Positions 54,177 to 64,000 of a stretch of DNA of 64,000 nt are shown piece by piece. Position numbers and translations under genes: made by a program. The notes under the pieces are model-generated. The model was not told the origin of the DNA, searched no databases, and worked only from the letters and a program-made list of their open reading frames with translations. Positions within the stretch are counted from its first letter, which is position 1. Each line of letters begins with the position of its first letter. The stretch is from Saccharomycopsis crataegensis. Taxonomy: Eukaryota; Ascomycota; Saccharomycetes; Ascoideales; Saccharomycopsidaceae. The stretch is taken from positions 62,001-126,000 of the forward strand of contig NW_027043828.1 in NCBI RefSeq assembly GCF_037102585.1. The letters are read 5' to 3'.

Positions 54177-57100
54177 ATTGGGTGATTTTTTATAAATATA
54201 TATATATATATATATTCGTTGGATGAATGATGTTTTGTTTTGTTTTTTTTTTTTTATTTTTACGCTTATCGTTTTATTTTTTAACTTTTTTGTTCCAAAA
54301 ATACAGCTTTTATGTTATCTGTTGCTAGTTCTTTTTTTTTTTTGTTGTTGTTGTTTCAACACCTCATTTTTTTGGCAGAACATCTTCTGGAAATGATAAG
54401 ACAAATCCCGCTTTTTGAAACGCTTACTGTAAAAATGGAATATTAACGCTTGAAAGATATACTAACGTATTTCTCTTGTTGAAGATATTATATATAGTTT
54501 CCCTGCTGATCCAAATGATTTTTTTTTTTTTTTTTTCAGCAGGTAAGTTAAGTTTCTCTCTCAGGGAGGTATGCTACTATTGGAGAGGTTGGAGTACATC
54601 AAAGCTTTTCATTTGCTTGTCCACATATATATAGTATATATTATTGATAATCACTATCATCTTACTTAGACTCTCCTTAATTTTCATTAGAAGTTCAATA
54701 TTTACAATGGATTATGTGATCAGGAATGAGCCGTTTTCGTGCGACGCCAATATGTTTTAAATGCCAAATATCTTACACTTCTTTCAATTTTTTGTAACAA
54801 GATTTCATTACTTTTAATTTTGATGGTGTGGGAACATCGACCTTAACTGAAGAAGTGAAAAAATATGAATTGTAAAAACAATTTTCATGATAGTTAAGTA
54901 ACCAAGATTAACAAGCGTTTTAGATAGTGCGGACAACTCCTGCAACGCTTTTCAATGTAGAGGATTAAATAGTTTTTTTTGTTTTTTTTTAATTCTTCAA
55001 GGCTTTTCAACTGATGTAAATTATCTATATCTTTCTAAATAATTTTCAACAAGATTCAAATATTTTAGCTTGGGCATACTTAGACCTTAGATTTTCAGGG
55101 TTTTGCAAAAGTTATGGCACTCAATATCGAGATAATAATCTAATTTAGGCAACGGAAATAACTCAAGATCGTAAGTCACGTTTACTAGTGGAACATGTAA
55201 CTGTTTGGTATTATGTGTGTAATTTATCTCACTTTAATTAAGATGAGAGGGGCCGACAGATGGTAAATTATATTTTCCAAGATATCACGATTTTTGTAAT
55301 TGCAGATCGATATTGTATCATCTTCAGAAGATGGAGGCAATATATTCTGATTCTGGTTAATAGGCGTGTATCATCACTGGTGGCTTCATTAAGTCCCCCA
55401 TTAAATTCATCTGTAATTGCTAAAAAAATATCCCCTAAACATCGAGGATTCTCATTCCTATCTTGGCAATAAATGTCCACCGTTTCAAGTAGCACAAACA
55501 GAAAGCACTAGTAATTAATATTATAACCATTAAGCTACTGTTTAGTAAAGTGATGAGGAATGTTTTTTTTTTTTGATAGCAACCAGAACGTAGTTCTATT
55601 CTTATTCAAAGTTTCGCTGCAAAATGAGGCCCCTCAAAATTCGTGAGTTTGGTTGCATGCTCCATATATCTAGTTTGGCCAAGTGTCAGAATCATATGAG
55701 TAATAATGATTTTTACTTTCTATGGAAAACGTACAAGAGTTAAAAAAAAAAAGGGTATAAGAAAGTAGATGAAATTGGAGGTAGGTAGATGTTTGTTTAA
55801 GAATATTGCTGATATTATTTTGTGGCACAGAATACTTTTATCTATAATCTATATGTTGCCGGTTATCCTGTGTAGCGATTGAATGCTATCATATTCAATT
55901 GGATGGATACTCTTTATTATAATACTATTTACTTTCAGTGGATCGAATTATTTCTTATTATGTAGTTCTCTCTGGATGGTCCCCTCGGCTTACTGTGTTT
56001 GGTGGAACGTATTATCATGATATTATTATTTTATTACATTCTTACCATTGCAGGGGGTGGGTGCACATCACTTTATTAAACGTTACTATATGTACCATTC
56101 CTATAAAACTTCAACTGTAATCGCTAGAGAATAATAAACTTGAAAAGATAAAGAATAAATCAAAAAAAAAAATGCAATAAGAGAAGAATAAAGATAATGA
56201 ATACTATTTTATTTGTTAGATGGTTAAAAAAAAAATGGGGGGCGGGGAGTTGGAGCACTCACCTAATTTACAACACCATACAACAGTGGTGTTTTAATAT
56301 CCATAGATAAACTTAGTTGGTCTTTAAGTCAGAGCTTTGTAGAATCAAAAGCCCCACAGGTAGATATATTAAGACTAGTATTATAGACCACTCCGACAAA
56401 ATTGTTAAATTTAAAAGAATTCTTATGGTTAAATTGGTCTGAATTAGTTAGAAGCGTATATATTATATCCTATAAAAAGAAGGAAGTTTTATTATTTCTC
56501 TTATATTGTACCATCGAAAGTTGATACGACAGAAAGTAGAAGTTCGCCGGAGTTATATGAATAAATATATATATACACACACATAATATTCTAGATATCG
56601 TGATATTTCCATGGCCGTTTACGTTTTATTTACTCATCAATAGCTTGTGATACTTTAAAATTTAGAAGCATCAATGACCAATCCTCACCATTTTTTTATT
56701 TTTAATTTAAAATGGCCAAAACTTTGCCATCAGAGGAGACATATACCATTCTTCTTTCTAAATATATTGTGATACATCAAGAAAACAAAATATTACATAC
56801 TATAAATCGGGGTGTCTGGCATGAACTACTACTATTACTACTACTACAACAAAAAGGATATGATTTTCATGGATCACTGATAATTTACAAGAAACAAAAT
56901 AAGGAGTACTGCTAATTATTGAGGAGTCAACTTTAAAGTGCTCCGAGGGGACAGTAGAGATCACCTACCTCTCCAGAATTTAGGCTCGTTTTTTTTTTTT
57001 TTTTGTTTCTATTTCTTGCTGAGATCCTCTAAAAAATTTACCATCTCTGCATTTTGATTTGCGAGTGATTCGACCCATTTTTCTGGATCCCCATCCTAAT

Positions 57101-58090
57101 TTATATTTTAGACTGATATATAGTCCCATTAGCGAGGATCGAGTGGCCTGGAGGATTTCCAACCACAAGCAATGAATGGTGACTCTTTTTGACCCTTCAA
57201 ACGAAAACTGTGGCTCAATCGATGATGATGAGACTTATTTATGCACACACCCGTTAGCATGGATGGGGCCGGCTAAAATCAACGCCAAAAAAAAAAGGCC
57301 AAGATGGAAAGTGATAATAGTGGAAGATAGAGAGAGAGAGAGAGAGAGACTACAGGCATTTAGCCAATACAACTATCGATTGCATAAGTCTCCGAATCAA
57401 CGGGGAGCTTTCTTCGGGACCCCCCCACCCCCACTTCCCTCCAATGGAACAATCTATGCTGGATTTGATGTTTGTTGTATCTTTTGTTCTACCAATTCAT
57501 AAGGAGATATATAGTTTAATAGGTAAATTTGATGGGTAAGTGAATAAGAAAGATGTATGACAACGTTACTCCCCAACAAACAACAACCGGACCGCTACAA
57601 ATCGTCGCAACTATTTGCGACTATTGTTATCTTTATCTTTTTTTTTTTTTTTTTTTTGACTTTCCATGGCAGAACAATGCATTGTTTTTTTTTTTTTTTT
57701 TGACTTTCTCTTTTTCTTTGGCTTTTTTTTTTGCAATAAATGTTAATGTCCACCCTTCTTCTGTTTGAAGAAAGTACCGAGAAACGTTTCCGCCCCCTCC
57801 CGAGTAAAGCCGGACCCAAAGCGTTCGTTCCCAAGTAGTCGGCCACTAGACCTCCAGAGAAATGAAATGAATCACAAGACAACTACCGTTGTTGCCAATG
57901 GCCATAAATTAGAAGAAAGACGTTGGCATTTCGACGTTTGAGGTTTGTTAGGACCTAATCAACAGCAGAACCACAGTTTTGGGGAGATAAAAAAAAAAAA
58001 AAGCTGCCAAGTCGTTTCTTTTGCCTTTTCTTTACGACAAGGTTTGCTATTTCTACGAGGAGGCTGCATGAAACGTGCACCGAAAGAAGA

Positions 58091-58137
58091 AATGAATCAA
58101 TGAATCAATAAATGAATCAATGAATCAATGAATAAAA
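58091..58137. repeat. AATGAATC tandem repeat
   Basis: About six near-perfect 8-bp AATGAATC/AATAAATG units in a row, immediately before an AAT microsatellite. Confidence 0.8.
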
Positions 58138-58155
58138 TATTTGAAATATCTGGTG

Positions 58156-58157
<2 letters not shown>

Positions 58158-58193
<36 letters not shown>

Positions 58194-58221
58194 AATAACA
58201 ATAATAATAATAATAATGATG

Positions 58222-58261
<40 letters not shown>
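58158..58261. repeat. AAT trinucleotide microsatellite
   Basis: About 34 AAT units with a few single-base interruptions (ACT, AAC, GAT). It creates meaningless poly-Asn and poly-Leu open frames on the two strands. Confidence 0.9.
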
Positions 58262-58264
<3 letters not shown>

Positions 58265-59572
58265 CATTTCATACACATTCACACCCCCACCACAGATAGA
58301 CAATGCTAAATGAATTATTATCGTTATCTCTCCCAACCGTCCATCATCACACCCACCGGCTAAATAAATATCGCCCATTGCCGTTTAGGGGACGGTTGAC
58401 TACTTCGGTGCACCGCATCGCACCGCACCGATCGTCGTGTAGCAAAATAGAGTTTGCACCAGAAACATCCATCCATCCAACACAACAAAAAAAGTGACAC
58501 GATTTTTACTTGATAGATGGTATTTTGTTTTAGTTTGTTTGTGACTCGGTACAACGATAATAACATTTCTTCTCAAGTTATTTTTCTTATCATTTTCTTT
58601 GCTATTATCCGGTAGACTATTATTCATTTTTATTGTATCGCGTAACATATATGGGTCAGAAAAAAAAAAAAAACACCGCCAACAAAGTAAGTAAGTTAAG
58701 TCCCTGCAATCTCATGATTATATTTTGATAGCACTCAATTTTCATTTTTTCTTTTTTCTTTTAAGCTTGTAAGTGTCAAAGATAGGTCGAGTTATTAGTT
58801 ACCACCGGCTGCTGCTTAGCTTCAATGATCTCTCTGTGTCTTTTTTTTTTGTACGTAAATCAATACCGTCGATCGCATCAGTCGATATCAATTTAACGGG
58901 GACCATTAAAAAATAAAAATTAAAAAGACTGATCCCTCAGTTCTGATTGGCCAGTGCTTTTGTCTCAAGATCAAACTTTCCGCCGTCGTCATCGATAAAA
59001 ATAGGGGATAATAACATAACAATTGTTGATGATTTGCGGTGTAATTACTTGGATGCGTTCTTGGCAGTGGTTTCACACTTATCATTTCATATATCATTTC
59101 TACTTGCGGGTTGTTATTGTTTAACGATTACCGATGCGGTCCACATTATTTCATTTCATTTCATTTTATTTTATCTTATTTCATTTTGTTTCATTTAGAT
59201 AAAAGGTATTGCGATTTAGTCGCCATAGTATATATATATATATATGGATTAATTATCTAGCCCCACTAACTAAAGCCATCCACAAGACTCCCCTTTGACT
59301 GACTGACATAGAAGACAGGTAGGTCGGTCATATAGACAGACCACAGAATTTCCTGGCAAAAAGTGTGGCTTTAAAAAAAAAAAAAAAAGCTTCTTTTTCT
59401 TGTTTGTTGGAACCTCATTCATTGGGAAAAGCCTTTATTTAGGCCATGAATTAGTCACAGTAGTCTACTTCCAGTGCTAAATGCAGCCAAAGACTTTCCA
59501 ATGACATTTTCCAACATAAAACATTTTTTTTTTTTCCAACATAAGACATTGTCGAAGATAAAAGAAAGGAAA

Positions 59573-59620
59573 GGAAAGCAAAAGAAAAGGAAAGCAAAAG
59601 AAAAGGAAAGCAAAAGAAAA
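59573..59620. repeat. Three 16-bp purine repeats
   Basis: Three exact copies of GGAAAGCAAAAGAAAA in tandem within a longer purine-only tract, giving strong strand asymmetry. Confidence 0.85.
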
Positions 59621-61087
59621 GGTGTTTGAGGGTACATTAATGATAGTAAAATAATCACCAGATATATTGCCTAAACAACAAGTAACTGCTATCACATGGC
59701 GATCCCATCATCAATGATCGAATAATGGCATTTCTGTTCTCCACCGACGGTGCCCACCGGCAACCGAGATCCGCCTCCCGTAAAATGCTTCCAAATTAAA
59801 AGCTGCTCATAAGTTTTGCAAATAATTCCCAAAAACTGTTTATGTTCCTAAAGTTTATAATGAGTACCATAGAATTTCAACCTTCGGCAGCAAAATGCAC
59901 ACTATCATACCAATCAAGCTATACATATGTTTGGTTGAAACCAGAAAAAAAACCGCGAGTATCCATTCTACTGTGTGTCGCTTAAAAAAAAAAAAAAAAA
60001 AAAAAGATTAATCTTTGATACCGTGCTAGTTTTGTGTCACATCGACTATTTCTTGCTTGTCACTGATCAGGATGATTTTTCATTGGCTGCGTCGTATTTC
60101 GCGTGGGTGTACCGTATATGTACTCGTCGTAAATATTTACCGTACAATGTTTGTTTGTAGTCGGGATTGTTGGGTTTTTAAGCGTTATTCTATGTTAGCC
60201 ACAGATATGTCAACGATCACTTTCCCCACAAGAACTTTGGTGCCTTGGAGTCGTCATCATAATTAGAGAAAAAGCAGACACACACACAGACACTCAAAAC
60301 AACAGCAACTGACAAAAAACCCTGTGATTGGAGGGACCTCCACTCAAAATAATTTCCCCAAATACTTTTTTGTTTCATCTTCGAAGACCCAATTTTTTTT
60401 GATTTGCTCGATCAGAAATTAAGCTTTTCTTCTTCACGTTGCTTTTTTGTGCTGCGCTGCTTTTTAATAGTTATTTTGCGAAGTGCAGTACAGTAACGTG
60501 CAGTGCTATACATGGAAGATGCATCGGTTTTCCGCCCAGAAGTAGTTACAAGAGAATACAAGAAGACGTGTGGGTTGGCAGGAACCCATATATATATATA
60601 TATATAGATATAGATAAGAGGGGGAGGGGCAAAAAAAAACAACCCAACACATTGGGGAGAGACACCCTTCACAATAGAATAAGGAGCCAAGATACAAGAA
60701 ACAGATATCGTTTCAGCTCGGATGAACAGCCATCCATACACAAGCACTGTGTATACACGCCGTTTAACATATATATATTAGATAATTTATTTTTTTTTTT
60801 CCTCGAGAAACAAACCATAAAAAAAAAAAAAATAATCCCACCACCATTCCCTGCCTTCTTATCAGCAAAAAACTTTATTTCCTGATTTCGCTTTTTTCTT
60901 TGGTTTGCGTTGCGTTGCTGAAACATGTCACATCACGTGTTATTGATTAAATGTGGTTTTTTTTGCTTGGCCAGAATAATGTGATGTACGCCCAATTGCT
61001 TCTTTCATCCGTAGATGCACGTAATATGCATACTGCAGTGCATTGGTGTGAAGTACCAGTGAGCGTGCGTATACGGGCATTATGTCG

Positions 61088-61107
61088 GCGCATGTGTATG
61101 CGTGCAC
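61088..61107. other. 20-bp alternating purine-pyrimidine tract
   Basis: GCGCATGTGTATGCGTGCAC alternates purine and pyrimidine without a break and includes several CG and TG steps, the pattern favouring Z-DNA. It lies 480 bp before the zinc-finger gene. A second, shorter alternating run sits near 61066-61078. Confidence 0.55.
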
Positions 61108-61586
61108 TGTAAAACACTCAAGCGAGTGACAACCCGTCCGGTGTCTCCTGCGGTTTTTTTTTTTTTTCTAATGCGGAGGTCAATTTGGGATCAAACAGCC
61201 AAAATTATATAAATTATCATCGTTGGAACCCTCTCGGAGTAATGAAGCTTGCTCGGCTTGGCTGATTGTGATTTGTATTCCTCTCTTACTCTCATACTGT
61301 TATATATATATATACACATATATATATATATTTCGTGCGTCTTCTATTTTTGCCATCCATCCATTCCACCCCATTCCCGTCACTAGGCTTATCTGATTTT
61401 TTTTTTTTTTGCCTCACACCCACGTTGCCGAACGAGAATTTAATTAAGGCCGTACTCATTAATAATAATAATAAAAAAAAAAAGAAAAAGACCCTTCTGC
61501 TTTCTTTATTAATACTCGATATCCCCAAATTTTCTCTTTTCATTTATCATCAGATCAGATCAATCCATTGATTCTTATCTATAATA

Positions 61587-63044
61587 ATGACCGACGTCAA
61601 TAGTTACCAACCTCCAAGGGATCCTTATGCCCCATACGCTTCATCTCTTGACAACTCCCAATATCAATCTTCTTATCAATCCTTTGATCAACCATCAGTA
61701 TCAAATCCTGCCAATTCTTCTTCTACTCCTTCTTCTTCTTCTTCTTCTTCTTCATCCTCGTCATCGTCTTCACAACTACCATTGCCATCGCTATCTAAAT
61801 CAACTCTTGGCAACACCCCAGCTACCGGCTTTCCTTCGATGAACCAATCCTCTTATCCTTATCCTTCATCTTATCCTGGTTCTGCCTCCTCTGGTGATGC
61901 TGCTGCTGCTGCCGCCGCCGCTGCTTCTGCTGCTGCCGCTGCTGCCGCTGCTGCCGCTGCCGAAGCACAATATTTCCAGCAATACTCTGCTCCTCCAATG
62001 TTACCTCCTCCAGTGACAATGGGCCATCAATACCAAGGGTTTTCTCCTTATGGATACCCTGGCCATCCTGATCCAAGATACTCTCTTCCTCCAGCCCATG
62101 ACATGCTCATGCAATCAGGAATAGCTCCTCCTCCTCCTCCTCCTCCTCCTCCTCATAATCATCATCATCATGCTCCTCCACCACCAGGAATGTACGGGAC
62201 CGCCGCCCAATTGGGTGCGATCCCAGTGGTATCGCCGCCAATGATTGGCGATTCGACCCCATTACTGCCAGGGGGAGGTGAAAAGAAGAAGAGACCAAGA
62301 AGAAAACACGACGAGATCGAACGTATCTATTTGTGTAATTGGAAAGGATGCTCCAAAGGTTACGGGACCCTCAACCACTTGAATGCCCATGTCAACACCC
62401 AGAATCACGGAGAAAAAAGAAGACCTGAAGAGTTCAAAGAAATCCGTGCCAAATTGAGGGAACGTAAAAAGAAGAACCAAGAGTACAACCGTTTGCAACG
62501 TCAAAAAAACCTTTCCAGCCCAACTTCTGGCATTAGTAATAATAATAACAATAATAACAATAACCCACCAGTGGCGTTACCATCGTTATACAATGATTTC
62601 CCTGAAGAATTCATCGAGTTCCAATCGAACGTTAGAATGTACTCTCAAGGTCCTTCGTCATCGTCAACATCGTCGCTTCCTCCACCATCGGCGTCTAATA
62701 ATAACTATTCTTCTTTCAGCTATTCTCAAACTCCTGCCACTACCATCGCTTCGACCACGGGGTACGATGATTGGAAATCAGGAGCGTCTTCAGAACCTCT
62801 GGGATCACTTAGCCCAACCCATCATTCTGATTCAGAGCACGGTAGTCCACACTCGACTCCAACCCAACATGCCTCGGTGCCAAGTATTTACGCTTATGGT
62901 GCCCCTGCTTCTACTTCTTCTTCTTCTTCTACTGGTCCACTTTCCGGATCGAATTACTTGAGTTATGGCAACTATTCTGGTTCACTTTCAGAGCCAGATG
63001 GGGCATCTAGTGTCGGTGCTTCTCCAACATATCACCATCGTTGA
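61587..63044 (+). CDS. Con7-like C2H2 zinc-finger transcription factor
   Basis: A 485-residue protein. The N-terminal half consists of low-complexity tracts in order: poly-Ser, poly-Ala (about 108-130), poly-Pro and poly-His (about 175-195). A basic stretch (KKKRPRRKHDEIERIYLC) leads into one finger, CNWKGC...HLNAHVNTQNH, a C-X4-C-X12-H-X5-H pattern near residues 248-271. It continues as EKRRPEEFKEIRAKLRERKKK. This block, including GTLNHLNAHV and the RPEEFKEIR extension, is characteristic of the Con7 group of filamentous fungi, which controls morphogenesis in Magnaporthe; I recall this from the family and did not search. The C-terminus is Ser/Thr-rich. The ATG follows TATAATA. The 7.4-kb gene-free upstream region suggests complex control. 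Its targets are unknown. Confidence 0.8.
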   Translation: MTDVNSYQPPRDPYAPYASSLDNSQYQSSYQSFDQPSVSNPANSSSTPSSSSSSSSSSSSSSQLPLPSLSKSTLGNTPATGFPSMNQSSYPYPSSYPGSASSGDAAAAAAAAASAAAAAAAAAAAEAQYFQQYSAPPMLPPPVTMGHQYQGFSPYGYPGHPDPRYSLPPAHDMLMQSGIAPPPPPPPPPHNHHHHAPPPPGMYGTAAQLGAIPVVSPPMIGDSTPLLPGGGEKKKRPRRKHDEIERIYLCNWKGCSKGYGTLNHLNAHVNTQNHGEKRRPEEFKEIRAKLRERKKKNQEYNRLQRQKNLSSPTSGISNNNNNNNNNPPVALPSLYNDFPEEFIEFQSNVRMYSQGPSSSSTSSLPPPSASNNNYSSFSYSQTPATTIASTTGYDDWKSGASSEPLGSLSPTHHSDSEHGSPHSTPTQHASVPSIYAYGAPASTSSSSSTGPLSGSNYLSYGNYSGSLSEPDGASSVGASPTYHHR

Positions 63045-64000
63045 TATATTTTTTACATTTACATTCTTGCTGAAGATGTTTTCTTCTGGATTTTCTCTTT
63101 CTCTTTCTTTTTCTTTTTCTTTTTCTTTTTCTTTTTCTTTAATTTACTAAATGGGGTTCGTTCTTTCTTGGTTATTGTTTCGGTTGGGGTTGCTTATCTT
63201 TTCTCTATTGTACCTGTCTACTTATATGCTTTTCGGAAGCTTTTTTTTTTGGGGGAGATGAATATTATTTCCTAAAAAAAACTTCTGTTTGAACTTTTCC
63301 TGATTGTATTTATTCGTCATTATTTTTATTTCATTGTGTTTTGTCTTTTCTTTCTTTTGCATTGTTTCATCAATTATTATTCTAAGGTTTGTGCTTCAGT
63401 TGTTGGGGTTCTTATTTTTGATTTTTGGTTTCTTGTTTAATAATCTATAAAGTAATATTTCATTTTGATTCAAAATTTTTGATTGTAGAGTTGGTAAGGA
63501 TTGTAGGATGAACTAATTGATACTAATATCGAAAGTAATACTGTACTGGCTCTACCAATCGACTGTATTGTATTTATTATCTTATATATCTTGATCTTAC
63601 CATATATGTGATAATTTCTGGCTTAATCTTCTTGATTGGAGAATGCCGGGAAATTGTACTTAATAATAGTAATGTAATTTTTCTCAGCAATGGTTTCTCA
63701 ATAACTGTCAGTATGGTTTCCGAGAGAGAAATTACAGTCCAAGAAAGCACCGCTTCCTTCAGCAATCATGAAGCATTGGGATAAATGAAGCATTCTCCCG
63801 TGTAGCACAAAAGGGGGGGTCCCGTTTAAAAGATTATATTATTATAATTTTAGACGTGCCCATTTATCTCCGGCTCTTTTTTATTTATCCATTGTCACCA
63901 ACCACTATGGAGAGAGAGAGAGGGGGGGCATATATTTATTCACGACATGAATGAATAATAATAATAATAGCTTCTCGTAATAATAGCTTCTCGTACCAAT
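63045..64000. other. 3' region of zinc-finger gene, repeats
   Basis: No gene. A pyrimidine repeat (TTTTTC units, about 63096-63140) directly follows the zinc-finger gene and probably lies in its 3' untranslated region. A G7 run occurs near 63812 and a GA/G tract near 63910. At the window end a 16-bp unit (AATAATAGCTTCTCGT) is tandemly duplicated (about 63964-63995). Confidence 0.6.

Larger units (their letters stand above)
54177..61586. other. 7.4-kb gene-free region upstream of C2H2 factor
   Basis: No frame here exceeds about 150 codons, and the longer ones consist of simple repeats or A/T runs. Contents: TA tracts (about 54194-54213, 59227-59244, 60591-60605, 61301-61330), a GA tract (57328-57349), several repeats listed separately, a TACTAAC plus T-run-CAG at 54460-54539, and a more GC-rich, CpG-containing block at about 60960-61150. 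The region could be a long promoter and leader of the downstream regulator, could contain non-coding RNAs, or could include a centromere. The sequence alone does not decide. Confidence 0.6.

Noticed and set aside
55260-55495. Overlapping 70- and 75-codon frames on opposite strands
   Set aside because: Composition is not absurd, but no family is recognisable and the neighbouring sequence gives no gene context.
56712-56915. 67-codon plus-strand frame
   Set aside because: Includes a low-complexity Leu run; no motif, no homologue that I recognise.
58097-58378. Poly-Leu and poly-Asn frames at the AAT repeat
   Set aside because: They are made by the trinucleotide microsatellite on both strands and have no protein-like remainder.
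60439-60885. 148-codon plus-strand frame in the gene-free region
   Set aside because: Spans a TA tract, A-runs and T-runs and has an Ile/Tyr and Lys/Phe repeat composition without any domain.

Overview
This window reads as nuclear DNA of a budding yeast (Saccharomycotina). The host genes are intronless and AT-rich, and their proteins are recognisable yeast orthologues (Ilv2, Met17, Utp20, Snt2, Ubc7, Vps51, Mnr2, Hpr1). Promoters carry yeast-type sites (a Gcn4 site before ILV2, a Cbf1 E-box before MET17). It is not close to Saccharomyces cerevisiae: it keeps a Tudor-SN nuclease, a GPI-phospholipase-D-like protein and a Con7-like zinc-finger factor, and it carries LINE retrotransposons. CTG codons were absent from the host coding stretches I read codon by codon, so a lineage with altered or avoided CUG decoding is possible. 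I cannot name the species.

Positions 1-17,913 are a head-to-tail array of LINEs, all on the minus strand. Reading leftwards from a tRNA gene the order is: a 67-bp 3'-end relic of family B with its poly(A); a 16-bp 3'-end relic of family C with its poly(A); an almost complete C element (11,437-17,783); a 597-bp 5'-truncated C copy (10,820-11,429); a nearly complete B element (4,514-10,817); and a third element, A, that runs off the left edge. Every element starts within about 5-20 bp of the poly(A) tail of the one before it. This suggests insertion into poly(A) tails, comparable in layout to the Zepp LINE clusters of Chlorella or the HeT-A arrays of Drosophila telomeres. B and C each have a CCHC-knuckle ORF1 followed after 2-5 nt by an endonuclease-reverse transcriptase ORF2. 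A instead has a long coiled-coil ORF1 plus an RNA-binding-like second frame.

A tRNA-Ala with the uncommon anticodon CGC (17,966-18,038) separates the array from ordinary gene territory. From 18.5 to 38.1 kb four genes lie on the minus strand: Tudor-SN, MNR2, SNT2 and UTP20. ILV2, VPS51, MET17 and a FRE-family metalloreductase follow on the plus strand (38.8-47.0 kb), then UBC7 and HPR1 on the minus strand. HPR1 is divergent from a GPI-PLD-like gene on the plus strand.

Positions 54,177-61,586 are 7.4 kb without a credible gene, rich in simple repeats, and lead into a plus-strand gene for a Con7-like C2H2 transcription factor (61,587-63,044). Such a long upstream region is typical of yeast morphology or cell-fate regulators, but a centromere or unrecognised non-coding RNA genes are not excluded.

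Coding starts were moved to the first credible ATG wherever the open frame ran further upstream. I found no CRISPR, rRNA, LTR element or insertion sequence.
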